Shown here: positions 51,201-63,394 of the stretch, in pieces
How the letters are laid out: every line of letters begins with the position of its first letter
Numbering within the stretch: the first letter of the stretch is position 1
Assembly (NCBI RefSeq): GCF_964340395.1
Contig: NC_135557.1
Coordinates: forward strand, 8,003,709 to 8,067,708
Length of the DNA: 64,000 nt
DNA from: Glandiceps talaboti
Lineage: Eukaryota > Hemichordata > Enteropneusta > Spengelidae
Direction: 5' to 3'
The notes under the pieces: generated by a model
Database searches by the model: none
Seen by the model: the letters and a program-made list of their open reading frames with translations, nothing else
Told to the model about the DNA's origin: nothing
Translations under genes and position numbers: made by a program

Positions 51201-52579
51201 TCACAGTAGGTTTACGCATAAATTATTTTGTTCTTTTTGTCGTGTATTGTACTCATAGTTTAACACATTGCAGTATTCATCAACAGAGTGTGGTAAGTTA
51301 TTGTGCAGCAAATCATAAACAAAGGTACTGACCAAAAACCTGTGCACGCGCAGTTTATGTACATCAAGAATTTCTAGAGTGTTGAAAAGTGGTGAAGAAT
51401 GGGCCATGGACTGGCTATGTGTGATTGCTCGCACAGCCATTTTTTGAGCTCGTAAAATACAATTCAAATAGGAGGAAAAAGTGCTTCCCCAGACTTCTAT
51501 ACCGTACGTTATATGTGGTTGGCCGAAAGTTTTATATAGTAAAATAAGTATATTTTTGGGTACAAAGCCCCTAAGTTTATAAATGATTCCTATTTTTTCC
51601 TAACAGTCTTATTGACAGCGTCAATGTGCATATTCCATAAAAGATGGTTATCAAAGACGATGCCAACAAAAGATGCAGAATCAACTTGCTCGATAACGTT
51701 ACCATTAATGCACATGGTTCCACTAATATTAATTTCTTTTCTACGGCCTCTAATAAAAATGAATTTTGTCTTTTTCTCATTGATACTTAGTTTATTTGCA
51801 ATACACCAATCTATCACTTTTTCAAACTCGGTGTTCACTAATGAAAGCTCAATATTGTTGAGGAATTGAGGGAATGTGTGAAAAAGGTTGGAACCATCTG
51901 CAAACAGTCTGAAGTCAAAGAATGGGGAAGAGAGTGGAAGATCATTAATGTAAAGTAAGAATAGTGTAGGACCCAAAACTGATCCCTGTGGAACTCCACA
52001 TGAAATAGGCAAGCATATCGAGTTGACATCGTCAGAGCTAACATACTGTTGGCGATTACAAAAGTAGTCCTGGAACCACATCAGGGGTATACCTCTGATG
52101 CCATAATGCTCGAGTTTAGACAATAATATACGATGGTTGATAGTGTCAAAAGCTTTAGAGAAATCAATGAAAATGCCAAGAGTAATTCTACCTTCGTCTA
52201 ATTGCTTTAGGAGATAATTTACTATGTTAACGACAGACAATTTTGTACTATACTTTTGACGGAGGCCATATTGATGATCGTATAGAATTTTGTTGCGATT
52301 TAGAAATGATCTAAGGCGATTATCAACTAATTTTTCTAATATTTTATTCAAAAGGGGAAGAATAGAAATTGGCCTATAATTGTCCGGGCTTTGTTCTGGC
52401 CCTTTTTTATATATTGGTTTCACGATTTCGATTTGTAGGGAATTTGGAACCTCCCCAGAAGAAAAAGAAAGATTAAAAATATATTCCAGAGGTTTGGATA
52501 TAGTGTCGGATGCATCCGATAAAAGTTTAGCCGGGATATTATCGTAACAACAAGATTTACTGATATCCAGCGTTCGCAA
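51201..52579 (-). pseudogene. Reverse transcriptase and C-terminal tail of the 51-kb non-LTR element
   Basis: A 330-codon RT frame (52579-51590) shows 'SCCYDNIPAKLLSD', 'VKPIYKKG', 'NYRPISILPLLNKILEKL', 'FIDFSKAFDTINHRILLSKL' and 'CGVPQGSVLGPTLFLLYIND'. The catalytic motif reads FADGSNLF, so the second Asp is Gly (codon near 51893-51895). The tail (51467-51201) has 'AQKMAVRAITHSQSMAHSSP'. A frame break lies between the two. With one catalytic Asp lost, polymerase activity is not expected. A second break separates it from the upstream linker (52998-52600). Confidence 0.8.
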
Positions 52580-53281
52580 AAGTTCCCGAACTTTATACTG
52601 GGTCGTGGGGTAAAGATCAACGGATTTTGGATTGGTTCTGTTAAATAATCTCTAAAATTGTCGAGTGACATATTACTAGCAAGTCGTGGGCCTATATTCA
52701 CAAAGAAATCATTGAAACCTGATACAATATCCTGTGGAGAGGTGCATTCACATTGGTTTCCGTCTGAAGAAATTTTGAGTTTGTCAGGTAGATTATCCTT
52801 GGCATTACCATTCCTCTTACCGAGAACACCATTAATTACATTCCAAGTTTTCTTCATGTTACCTTTGTTCTTAAAAAATAAATTACCATAGTACATCTTT
52901 TTTGCATCCCTGAGGACAGAAGTTAAAACATTTCTATAGTTCTTATATTTACTGACAATACAAGGTTTGAAATTTGATTTGATAACATTAACGTACAATT
53001 TATGTTTTCTATTAATTGATTTCTTGATAGCTTGTGTGATCCAAGGTTTATTAGTCCTTGGCCTTTTAGTATTTCTTGAAATATTTGGCGCATGCTTATC
53101 ACAGGCTGCAATGAAAATTGAACTGAATTTGTCGTATGCAGAGTTTACATCTGAACAATTATATACATCGTCCCAGTTTATTCCCGTGAGATGTCTACGA
53201 AATAATTCTACATCGTACTTACTGTAACATCTGTAGGATATATGTTTACAATTACTAGTAGTATCTTTGGAAAGTAAATTC

Positions 53282-53840
53282 TCAAATATAGCAAATACCG
53301 GAAAGTGATCTGAAAATCTCTGTCATAATAGTACCACTTTGGATTGTGTTGGAACATATATTTGTATAAACATGATCTATTAACGTGCTAGATGTGTTGG
53401 TCACTCTGGTTGACGAGGTTATGAGTTGGTGTAAACATAAGCAATTCATACTGCCTAGAAACATTTCTGAATTTATATTTGGGTTATTTAAGTCAATATT
53501 AAAATCACCCATTATAATACACCGTGATTTGTCTAGTTTGAAAGCGTTTAACACTTCAATTAAATTGGTTTGAAACTTTGTTAAGTTTGTGTTTGGGCGC
53601 CTATAGATTATACCTGTGACGACTTTCTGGTTCTCAATACATGTCCAACCAAAGTGTCTCTTTACTTTACTTTATAGACGAAGAGATATATGCTCCAACA
53701 CCGGCTCCACCCCTAGTTCCCACACGACAATTGGCTTCAAATGAATACCCTTTCTATGAAAATAAATTTATATTTGAGATATTCCATACTTCTGAAATGC
53801 CAATAATACTAAAGTTCGTTTGTATGACGTCTTCATAGAA
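53282..53840 (-). pseudogene. Apurinic-type endonuclease domain of the same element
   Basis: Minus-strand motifs in order: 'FSIIGISEVW', 'VVTGIIYRRPN', 'CIIMGDFNIDLNN', 'STLIDHVYTN' and, after a frameshift, 'FSDHFPVFAIFE'. These are the AP-endonuclease landmarks that would nick target DNA. The N-terminal part with the first catalytic residues is missing at 53840, where foreign sequence begins. Confidence 0.8.
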
Positions 53841-54799
53841 AAGTCTTAGGGAGTGTACAGTTTTAACTTCCGGGGGGGCGGAGGATTTTCAGGGGAAGGC
53901 CACCAATTTTTCTCAAGAAAAATTAGGGGGGGGGGGCCTAAACAAAAATTTCACTATTTGTTAGGGGGGGGGGCACAAAAAAAACCCCTAAACCTGAATG
54001 TCAGGATGGACAAGTGCCAGATATGTATATAAAATAAAATATAGGCAAAACCCAACACTTGACTGCACAATGTCCTACAGAAGTAGCATTTAACATGGAT
54101 TGATGATAAAACAGTGCACAAACCTATTAAACCACAATATTTGTATTCAGTGAAACAAAAATTGACCGGCGACTCTGCCACTTCTCAAGGTAACTTTCCC
54201 ATGAAATTGTGTAGGACTCGTTTCATCACAATCACTGTCTGAGATATCAGCCGTGCTTGAAGTTATCAGAAAAACAGTCATCACTGTCTATAACACCTAT
54301 TATAGCATTTTCACTTTCATAGTCACTACTATTTGTATCACTGATGTCTGTAGTTGTAGTTTGAAGTTCATTTGCAGTCACTTTTCTTGACCTAAATGAG
54401 TTGATATTTAATATTCACTTGGTAGAATTATTTTAATTCTGAAATTAAAGTTTGAAGAGATGTTTTCATTCTATCACCGTGGTAGGGTTCAAGTATTATA
54501 TGGTAGCTTTTGTGAGTTTGAATTAAACACAAAATTATTCACAGGTGCTGGGTGAGGAATGTATTCATAACAAGTCATGCACTCATTAAAATATTATTCA
54601 ACCCTTTGAAGTGATACATGTACTGCCCCCCCCCCCCCTCAGTAATATGAGATACTGAAAATGAAATATTGTCTTCACTATTAAAGTTAACATTAAAGTT
54701 TTGTGGTGTCAAGGCTGAATTTCTTACATCAAATAAATATTCACATGTGTCATCGATCATTTGGAAATCGACATGAGATAATGTTACAAGAATACAGAC

Positions 54800-55759
54800 T
54801 GGTAAAGTTAATGAATCTTTCTAAGGTCACTTTCATTATTTATAATGATAGATCTAGCATCTTTGTTTTTTCTTACGTATATGGTACCGTTATAGGTCCA
54901 TAAGTAGCTGAACTTTGCTGACATTCTTGCATCGTTAGCTTTGCGAAGAAGCTGACGTTGCGTTTGACATAGATGTTCATTGATGAAGATATTGCCGTCC
55001 TGTTGGTAACCGAAATTCCTTGTAGAAACGCCGTGCAGTTTTCGTCTGTTCTAATATACAGCATTTCTTGCCTTGCGTGTAGTGAATCTGACGAGTATTG
55101 GTCGCGATCGGAAATTTCTTTGCTGCGGGTGTTGGTTTCCAGCTGGTTGAACGGGGTTCTGTTTTGTACCAATTCTATATGTGAAATATCCACGTCATTG
55201 GCAGTTATGTCGGGATGAATCTTCTGAAGGATGTCAAGAGTAATGACATCGGTGTTTTCACTACCATCAGATTCCGGTACGCCGGCTATTTCTAGGTTGA
55301 TTCTTCGATTGTATTGGTCAAGTGAGTGCAATTCTGTTTCGAGAATTGCAACTCGCTTATGTAACCGATCATTGTCTTGCATCAAGGTGTCATGAGATTC
55401 TTGCATATTTTCCATTCGTTTTCTCATGGTTTCAAATTGAAGATTTATAAAATCTATTGCTTTTACAGTGTCACTCCGAGAATCTGCAAGCCGTTTGATG
55501 TCGTCTTTCATTTCTAAGATTGCATTGAGAACTTTGGCTAACTCACTTGACTCAGCTTCCACCAATGGTTTTGCCACTTGTTGAGAAACCTCTCCAGGTG
55601 GGCAGTCCGCCATGTTGTTACTAGTTGTCGACATGGCTCGCGGAGACTCTTTTTTCCAAAGCGTAGTTTATCGCATTCAGGACAAAGCACCAGGTCTCCC
55701 TGGCAGAGCTTTACTTTCCTCCTGATACCACAGTTATTGCATTTCATGATTGCTATCAA
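54800..55759 (-). pseudogene. ORF1 of the 51-kb element: zinc ribbon plus coiled coil
   Basis: Starts with a four-Cys zinc ribbon (CNNCGIRRKV ... LCPECDKLRFGKK, 55744-55640), shifts frame near 55630, then runs as a 253-codon frame: acidic linker, coiled coil (about residues 35-105, 'MRKRMENMQESHDTLMQDN') and the 'LDQYNRRINLEIAGVPESDG' block typical of CR1/L1-type ORF1 proteins. The C-terminal 'YLWTYNGTIYVRKNKDA' motif appears after a further frameshift (54905-54850). These proteins bind element RNA as multimers. Confidence 0.75.
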
Positions 55760-56026
55760 ATAGTTTTGTATGAAGTTGAAGAATGGTAGGGTTTGCGGAG
55801 AGCTACTGACGTACGTGCGTCACCCATGAGCACCCAGGATATCGATAAGGTTTGTTTTATCCTTGTCAAGCATTGTGAAAAAATGAAATTGACCTACTTA
55901 CCCAATGTGATGTGTTAGGTTACCCGTTGACAAGCATTGTTTATTTTTTTCTGACCTTACATATGATGTTTAATTGCGTATACTAAAATATATATTATTT
56001 AAATTGCATCCACATTTTTGGAGTCA

Positions 56027-56372
56027 TGATGGGTGAATGGTTAGTGTGACCGGCTTGGAATCTACAGGTTGCAGGTTCGAGCCCCGTCGCTGCCTGCTGT
56101 TTGTTTCTGAGTGGCTAAAGACCTTGGGCAAGATTTGAACCACAACTGTGCCTCAGTCAACCCAGCTGTATAACTGGGGACCTGGTAGGATGTAGGTTGC
56201 AATGTGAAGGCTTTAATCCTATGCGCTTAAATGGCTGCAATGGATTGTATGCTCCCCGGGGAGTTGGGGAAGACTAAAGGGCCGTTGTGCTGTTCTGATC
56301 CGAGCCAGGGGTAATAATTGTAAAGCGCTTTGAGCACGGTGTGGGAAAGCGCTATATAAGAACCCAACATTA
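56027..56372 (+). mobile_element. tRNA-derived SINE
   Basis: The head is tRNA-like: A-box region 'tggttagtgtgacc' (from 56038) and a perfect B box GGTTCGAGCCC (56074-56084). The body is unrelated to tRNA. The 3' part has 'taaagcgctttgagca' and 'aaagcgctatataagaa', a tail block shared by many marine invertebrate SINEs. It stands next to the 5' end of the non-LTR element. Confidence 0.8.
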
Positions 56373-56480
56373 TCATTCATTATGTAAATTAGCACTTTTC
56401 TAAATTTTAAATGCATGAAAGTTCTGCCCCCCCCCCCTCCCCCCCCCCCCCCTTGGCAATTTGGTCAGGCTACGGCCCTG

Positions 56481-57970
56481 CTATTAATAGTTCATAGAGA
56501 TATCCTATAACTTTTGGCTACTAAACCATGAATATTGTGTATGTCCGTGAACAGACAATCATACTTCTCATAGGGTTCATATCTAAAGAGTTTCATACAT
56601 GTGAAACAATGGATTTTGGTTAGCAATTTACCTGATAGACTTAAAATTACCGAAAATGTAACATGTAAAATTAAATATGCAGTGTGCGGTATTCTTTTAG
56701 AAGAACAAAAAGAGTGTTTCTAGTCAACAGATGGGGGGGGGGGTCGTTGTATTTTTTTTTACTAAGTACAACATGAACAAAAAGTCACCGGCCCATCCCG
56801 GCCGTAAAAACTGATCGTTCCCTTAGGTGTTTTTTTTTTCGACTGTCTTTTAATTACATGTGACAATCAGCTGGAATGAAAACAAGCTACGTTAAAAACT
56901 TTGCACATTTGCATGTGCATTTATCGTAATTTTTAGACTAATTTCCCTGTAGATTACCAAATTTTGGGATTTTTGTCATATTTTAAAGATGTCTGTCTAT
57001 CTTTTTTTTAAATCCATGGTTTATTACGAATTTATTTTCTCTCGAAAGTAATAGTTAAATACATTATGTAATTCACCGATTTTTTGGGATAAGTGCTTTG
57101 TATAGAACATACCTGCAGAAGATTTACGAACCTGCTGTCCCATGGTTGCCATGTACATGGTGACATGGCATTTTCGAAGATTCTATATGACTGCAAGGAC
57201 TACGTTCAAATCCTATCTCTGTCAAGGAATTTACTACGTGCCTAAGCACCCAGTATATCATTCGATTCGGATCCACACGTACTACAATTCTTTGTTCTTC
57301 GTTCATGTAAATATGAGAGGGTCGTAAATCGTTACCTGTATTTTGTATGGACAATCAGTGCCGTGGTGGTGTACATGCATGGTGTAACGCATATCATGCT
57401 AGGCACAACATTAGTCAAGTTATGTGTACACCGTATGCTTGTAATGTTGTCACTCGGTAAATTGTATCATGTACTCATATTATATTCTGGCCTTTGAGTG
57501 AGAAATGAGACAAATAAAAATTATAACTGTAAGTAAATGTATGTACTTGTACTATATTAATTGCGATTGTGGGATGGCTGGTTTGTGAAACATTGTGAAT
57601 TTTCAAAAACGAATGATAAAAAAGTTAATAATAGTATTTTGTGATGTCTTCTACCTAATAATGGTTTACTTTAGTCGATGAATCTAGCAGCTCAAAAGCG
57701 AGGGACAGTTCAGGAGAAGGTAGATGACCTCGTACCTTTCGCTTGACTCATATGACGTACCGTTGGAGACGCTAGAAGATTTACGATCTCTGTCAATGAG
57801 AATGAAAAAAAAATCAGACAAGACCTTTTCAGTTATGACTAGCGAAATATTTATTTTTGCCGAGATTAGTAGGTCTACAATTCCGATTTACACGATGTAT
57901 CTTGCCATGTCTCATTGAGCTTTGAACACTCGACTACATTTAGTCCAGCTTGCATACACATATATACGAA
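56481..57970. other. Non-genic stretch
   Basis: No supported gene. At 57669-57729 an acceptor-like 'tactttag' is followed by an open Ser-rich stretch (DESSSSKARDSSGEGR, then TGA) that could be a terminal exon, but nothing upstream connects to it. Confidence 0.35.
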
Positions 57971-58100
57971 AGTCTAGTCCTCCTTGCAGACGGGCACGGG
58001 TCTGCACTTACACGACCCTCAACACCGAAGGGGCTACTTGTTCCGTATGCAAGCAGGCCTAACGAAATATGTGCGCCACCTGCAAGGAGGTCCATAGACT
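57971..58100. repeat. Imperfect inverted repeat with long loop
   Basis: AGTCTAGTCCTCCTTGCAG at the left and CTGCAAGGAGGTCCATAGACT at the right, with a 90-bp GC-richer loop. It resembles the family A micro-palindromes in the CATAGAC and CCTCC words but lacks a matching flanking duplication. Confidence 0.55.
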
Positions 58101-59330
58101 ATTAAATTAAAACATCAGACGACGTTATGTCTACTACAAGTTGGATGCTGTTGACTATTATGAACGGTGTTTTTGGTAAATTTGTTAGAAAATTGAAATT
58201 CGAATTGCCTCAAAATAATTGTAGATCCCTAGTTTATTTCATTCATCATTAAAGGTTTCCAGGGTTAAATCTGTAAGACACTGGAATTATTTATAGCCAA
58301 CCTCAAAAATCCTTTTTTTTGTTATTTCTGTGAATTTCCCAGTCGTTATTTTTCTGAGATTTTGTGTAATTTTCATAACAGTAGATTTTTTTGGTATAAT
58401 GGTGTCTATAATATAAAAGTACAATTTACCAACTTTCTATTCTACCACTTTATTAAATCGCTAAAACAAATCTGCATAGTGAAGAGCTGAATAACTGAAC
58501 CACTCCTACGTGTTACCAAAATAAAAATAATAAGATTGGTCGCTTGTTTACGCATAAGCTTAGTTCCGATTTTCTATTGAGCTCAGAGCTAGGAACTTAC
58601 ACATCCCAAGCGAATCTAATTAAAATGACGGAACAAAAGTCGCATTCAGCCAAGGTTTACCTAGCGAAATTTGATATTACATGTACATCGCAAGGTAATA
58701 ACTGGTAATTTTGGTTGAGAAACCACAGAACAGTATGATCTGTGAATGTAAGCTTGACCGTGCAACAGGTCACCCGATTACGTAATTTACATAGCCGTTG
58801 GATGCCATTTGTTGATAAGATATGAAGAAAAAAGTGCGATGGAACGCTGCAATAATCGTAAAATTAAATTTAAAATTGTAGAAACACTGTATGGAAATCT
58901 TAACTATGTATACCGGTGATAATTTTGAGTCCGCGGAATCATACGAGGAGCATTACGACGTAAAACTAACATTGATTGATTTCGTGGGATTATATATAAG
59001 AAATGCATGCAAATCGCAGCTATACTATAGTCAAAGAAACTAAACCTTCCGAGTCAAGTATCAAAATCAATGTTTTTCCCATATTGCAAACGTTTCGTGA
59101 CATTATACAGTCAATTTGTTGTTTGCATGATAAGATAGAACAAAGGAAATACACATGCATTATTTGTGGTGCTCAGAGAGTGGTCAGTTTCTATGGGTGG
59201 AGGTGGACCGATGACTTTTGTTCTGTTGCACTTACAAAAAAAATACTAAAAATAGAAATAATATAACTATAAACCCTAGTCAATAACTGTCAGTGCATTA
59301 CACATGTTGTCCAGGCACTCGTTTGTCCTG
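58101..59330. other. Non-genic stretch
   Basis: AT-rich DNA; no motif or splice pair could be supported. Confidence 0.4.
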
Positions 59331-59334
59331 TTTA

Positions 59335-59700
59335 TAATAGTTCTGTTAAATAAAAAGAATACCACATTTTTTATTAGTCATGAAAAATCGTTGAAACGAA
59401 AATCCCAGATCAATTGTCTGAAAGTCAATGGAAATAGTTTGACCGAGGAAGTCAACTCTTATATCAAAACATTCTATTCAAAATTGTATTCCTCGAAGCA
59501 TTGTGACAAAACGTTAGATATCAACAATGAGTTTCAGCGAACTTAGTTAACCCAGAACTTTCAAATTAACAAAATATTAACCTAGAGGGGCCACTGGGTG
59601 TAGGGGAAGCGTTTTCCGCTTTAACAAAGATGGAATCAAATAAAAGTCTTGGGAATGACGGACTTTCTGCTGATTTTTATAAGACGTTCTGGCCGTTAAT
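59335..59700 (+). pseudogene. L1/Tx1-like non-LTR RT fragment
   Basis: Translation across frames reads FFISHEKSLKRKSQINCL, 'VNGNSLTEEVNSYIKTFYSKLYSS', then 'GPLGVGEAFSALTKMESNKS', 'LGNDGLSADFYKTFWPLIG'. This is the segment between endonuclease and RT in the L1/Tx1 group, ending in the G-x-DGL-x-A-x-FYK-x-FW motif. Only about 120 codons remain. Confidence 0.75.
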
Positions 59701-59770
59701 TGGTAAAAAAACAACAACAAAAACTTAGAACCGATTGAACTTGAATCGGTTCAATGCCCAATACCTACAG

Positions 59771-59823
59771 CATAGACCCTCCACCAACTTTTTTCTAATT
59801 ATGAAGTTGGTGGAGGGTCTATG
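59771..59823. mobile_element. 53-bp micro-palindrome with about 7-bp target duplication (family A, longest)
   Basis: Arms CATAGACCCTCCACCAACTT and its exact complement around a 13-bp AT-rich loop. Flanks CCTACAG (59764-59770) and CCTACTG (59824-59830) differ at one base. Part of the loop and inner arm reappears inverted 60 bp further on (59855-59877). Confidence 0.7.
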
Positions 59824-59830
59824 CCTACTG

Positions 59831-61979
59831 CTGCTGGTTTGAATTCTCAGCTATTTTTCAACTTCATAATTAGAAAAAGTATAACATACCAATAATCAGT
59901 ATAAAATAAAATTGAACCATAAGCAAACTTGTACACATTTCACATTTTCTTTATGTCGCTCAGTCAATGTAATTGGTCAAGTACTTGTCACATGTTAATA
60001 CACAAACAGACAATACTCTCTCTGACACGCATGTTCACAGACCAGACACCTTGCCATACACAGACACATTGTTAATTGCGATAGAAATTGAGAACAAATA
60101 TTTCAATATGAAACAGACAGTAAGCTTAAACATAATCAATACAGAATAAACCATCTTAAACGACTTGTATATATCTCTATACATGGTGACCAGCCAATAA
60201 AAAATAATGTAATTTGTCAAGTGGCAGTTATCTTTGAATATGCATTCACATTTGCAAATGGTAAGTGTGACGAATCTCTAAATTCATTCTCCGAGATTCG
60301 TCACACGTACCAAATAACCTGGTAATTTTCGTTATGAACTCTAAAATGAAGTTAAAATGCATTCAAAATTTGAAGTTTATTTATATTCTGTTCATGTAAC
60401 CAAATAAGTCTTCGACATCTCAACATCTCGTATATTGGAATTATGTCTGAATTCTACTATTTTGGTTATCTTGGCTAAAGGTCAAGAAATATTATGTATT
60501 GAAGCATGACACGTGTGGTCACGGTCATGTAATTGGTAAAACAACATGTCATATTTAGGATGGGTAACAGTTTGGTACGAATGGAGCGTCAGCAAGTTTA
60601 ATATGAGGTGATGTGTTAATTTTAGAACTTGATCGTATTACTTCGTTGTTCTGTAAAAGTATAAATACTGCACAACTATTTTACGGTCTCTGAGACATAA
60701 CCTTTTATTACTAATCTAGACAAAGCGATTGGATATGGAATCCAAGGTGATGTATTTCGTACGAATACGTGACGTGATACTGTAAGAATAGATATTTGAT
60801 TGATGTTAAACTTTGCAATGTATTTAAGTTGGTCTTTTATCCCTCCTTGAACGAAGAATGGGGAAGGAGATTGGTCATGTAATAAAATCAACCAAGTCGT
60901 AATCTTTGTGTTCGTAGAAATTTGTGCGACATTGTGCGTTCATCCCTCGGGGTCTGTCTCTGTTGTGATACCTAATTAGTAAATATCGTAGTAATACCAC
61001 ATACATATACTTTGTAACAGTTCATGCTAAAATATCGGCTTCATGAAAAACTCTCAAATTCCATAATATAAAATCTGCACGTACAAACACCTCTTTCTCA
61101 TTTACATAATGTTTTTTTTTAAACACGACTGGTATTGTCGACAAGAAAGCGTATCCACTCTCTTGTCGGTAAAGAACAACAGACTACCATTGTTTTGTTT
61201 TGTTTTCTTTGCCGCAGCTAATATTACAATCTAGATGTTTATTCGTGGTTCAATGATACATTTAGTATCCGGCTATGACTAGCCTACGTATTTTACCATT
61301 AATACCAGAAGCCTATGGAGTTTAATTTGGCGGGACGATATTTTTTTTTACCTTTCATACAACGTTTCTGGTTACAATTTACACAACAAAACAAGGCACA
61401 ATATAAGGCCTTACGCACACCCATAGAGGAACGGACTGACTGACTGACTACCATATCATGCACATGAAATGTTACATTTTATCTCACAATGATGATGAAA
61501 ATGTGATTGAATCTTCCTTTTTTCGTCCTAGTCATATAATATATGTGTGTTCACAATGAGATTAAATTTGTATCATTTTAAGGGATTGTGCACTACAAGT
61601 AGTTTATATGCAATCTGTAATAGAAAATGTTGTGTGAAATGTCCAAAACAAAAATCGTACTGAAGGTCTATGATCACTATGGTTTGGTAGTACTTTATCT
61701 ATTTTTTTATTTATTTATTAAATAAAATAGTAAGATCGACGGGAGTCCACATTGCTCATCTATGATTTTCAAAAAGAATACTAGGGCAAGTATGAATGCA
61801 TCATAGTTAAGGAGTGTTTGTCATTTCAAGCAAACCTAGTCACATTACAGGAAAATATATATAAAAAACAACAACATTTGTTTTCCTATTACACTTTGTC
61901 ATAGAAGGAACATGTTGCCTATTTCTTCCTGAATTGGCTCTGATGCATTTATAATGTCAACCAGAGACTTAAAGATGGA
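59831..61979. other. Non-genic stretch
   Basis: No gene. A 42-bp stem-loop (60265-60306; GTGTGACGAATCTC and complement) is the only structured site. Confidence 0.4.
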
Positions 61980-62335
61980 CCAGATATAAACTGAATGCCT
62001 TCCGTCTTGCAATGTCATGATTTATGCAAGAAATTTAGCTCTACATATGTGATTTTTTCAAGTCCAAGTGAAAGTTAGTTGTGAATGTTGTTCAAATGCC
62101 CGCTTCCTATTCTCAACACAGGAAGGCTTGCCATCCTCGACTTCACCCGACTTTTGTGATCCCCTACATACCCGGGATATGTACACCCATTTCCTCGGCA
62201 AATAATAAACGAAATTCAAACTCTCATAACATTGCTATTACGCATCAGAAACCTCAGTACATACTTCATGGTAAGCATCGTAACATTTTAACAATTTTAA
62301 TACAGTGAAGTGAAACGGTATTATTGCCCTCATAA
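61980..62335 (+). mobile_element. Inverted-repeat DNA element family, copy 4
   Basis: Left end CCAGATATAAACTGAATGCC, then the body shared with the 29.6 and 38.6-kb copies ('ctcaacacaggaaggcttgc', 'ctacatacccgggatatgt', 'cttcatggtaagca'). It serves as the empty-site reference for the 705-bp insertion. The right end is not clear. Confidence 0.7.
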
Positions 62336-62867
62336 AATTGCTATTACGCATCAGAATGATGAAACTGAAGGTTAACTAGTATATGTACCTACATTACATG
62401 TACAGTGATAAAACTGAAAAAATACTAGTAGATGTACCTTTATCAGATGTACAGTGATGAAACTGAAGAATTACTAGTATATGTACCTACATTAGAAGAA
62501 TTACTAGTATATAGCCTAGAGTCCAGTTGTGTGGGCATGTTGTTCTTACTTATCATCAACCACGCCTTGTATTTTGCTAACCATCTATATTACCTAAATG
62601 AAACACAGGCAGAAAAAAAGAGCAAAATTTTATCGGGCTTTTAATTCTTCCTGAATTGAGATGGCATCAATACCACCACCACGTGATTAGAAGCAACCGA
62701 GAGAGTTGAACTTTTGTTTAGTTTACCCAACTAGAGTCCGCACATGAATTTAAGTTCTCCAATAGCGCACCAAATCGTCATTGTGGGAATGGCTTATCAA
62801 TATTCAGTTATTAAGTATATTTTCCAAACTGCAGTTTTGGAAATAATTCGATAACATCTACAGTTTA

Positions 62868-63122
62868 CACTATACGGACATTCAAATTTACCCACCTTTG
62901 CCCTACCTTGTGACCCACCTAACCACCATCTCTGTCCAGGGGTAGTACGAGATGCAGTACCACTTTTGACTGTCTACAGCCCCCAGGTGAGAGATCACGG
63001 GGGGGGGGGGGGGAAATTAAGTCAATGGTGGAACTTCGTCTCATACTCACCACATTCACACATCCTCTGCCCAAGATTTACCCCGGTGGAAAGATATGGC
63101 CAAATATGACTTTCGTATAGTG
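62868..63122 (-). mobile_element. Harbinger-like MITE, copy 3, with TTA target duplication
   Basis: Ends CACTATACGGACATTCAAATTT and complement of CACTATACGAAAGTCATATTT. TTA lies on both sides (62865-62867 and 63123-63125), the signature of PIF/Harbinger. Contains a G16 run. A lone end of the same family at 63378 is cut by the next element. Confidence 0.8.
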
Positions 63123-63394
63123 TTAGTTCTGATATCATAATTTAAGAACATAAAATGTCAAAACAGACGATTCCTTTGGTGTGAATGTAGCCTGTGTGTG
63201 TTCTGTCTGCTATGACGTGATATTTAGCTACACCTCTCTTTATTTAGCCGTCTTTAGTTTGGTAACATAAGTGGATGAAGGCAGAAGGCAGGCAGAAAAC
63301 ATGGCATCTGTCGAGTCTTACATTACGTTGAACTCTACACAGTTGTTTCTGGTCTTTTGGATAACCCTTTTCACGGTCACTATACGAAAAGTCA

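Larger units (their letters stand above)
50790..55800 (-). mobile_element. Nearly full-length CR1/Crack-type non-LTR retrotransposon, inactivated
   Basis: Read on the minus strand from 55759: ORF1 (zinc ribbon, coiled coil), ORF2 endonuclease (53838-53285), RT (52600-51590), C-terminal tail (51467-51200), then about 0.4 kb of 3' sequence. Roughly 54780-53840 contains a foreign insertion with long G and C runs, which removes the start of ORF2. Several frameshifts separate the parts. The clade is inferred from ORF1 type and RT motifs. Confidence 0.75.
50151..56480. mobile_element. Compound insertion bracketed by hAT-like ends
   Basis: The left boundary CAGTACCGTAGCCTG and the right boundary CAGGCTACGGCCCTG are near-perfect inverted ends resembling hAT MITEs of the CAGGGCCGTAGCC type, each followed inward by a long G (or C) run. 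'tattaatagttca' occurs just outside on both sides. Inside are a minus-strand non-LTR element and a SINE. The ends may belong to one element later filled by nested insertions, or to two copies in inverse orientation. Confidence 0.5.

Noticed and set aside
56027-56100. tRNA gene
   Set aside because: A perfect B box is present, but the cloverleaf is incomplete and the sequence continues into a SINE body and tail, so it is the SINE head.
57971-58100. Sixth member of the CATAGAC micro-palindrome family
   Set aside because: It has related words but a 90-bp loop, imperfect arms, ends in a different arrangement and no 7-bp flanking duplication.
60265-60306. Stem-loop GTGTGACGAATCTC...GAGATTCGTCACAC as another micro-insertion
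   Set aside because: Flanks (ATGGTAA and GTACCAA) are not a direct duplication, so insertion cannot be argued.
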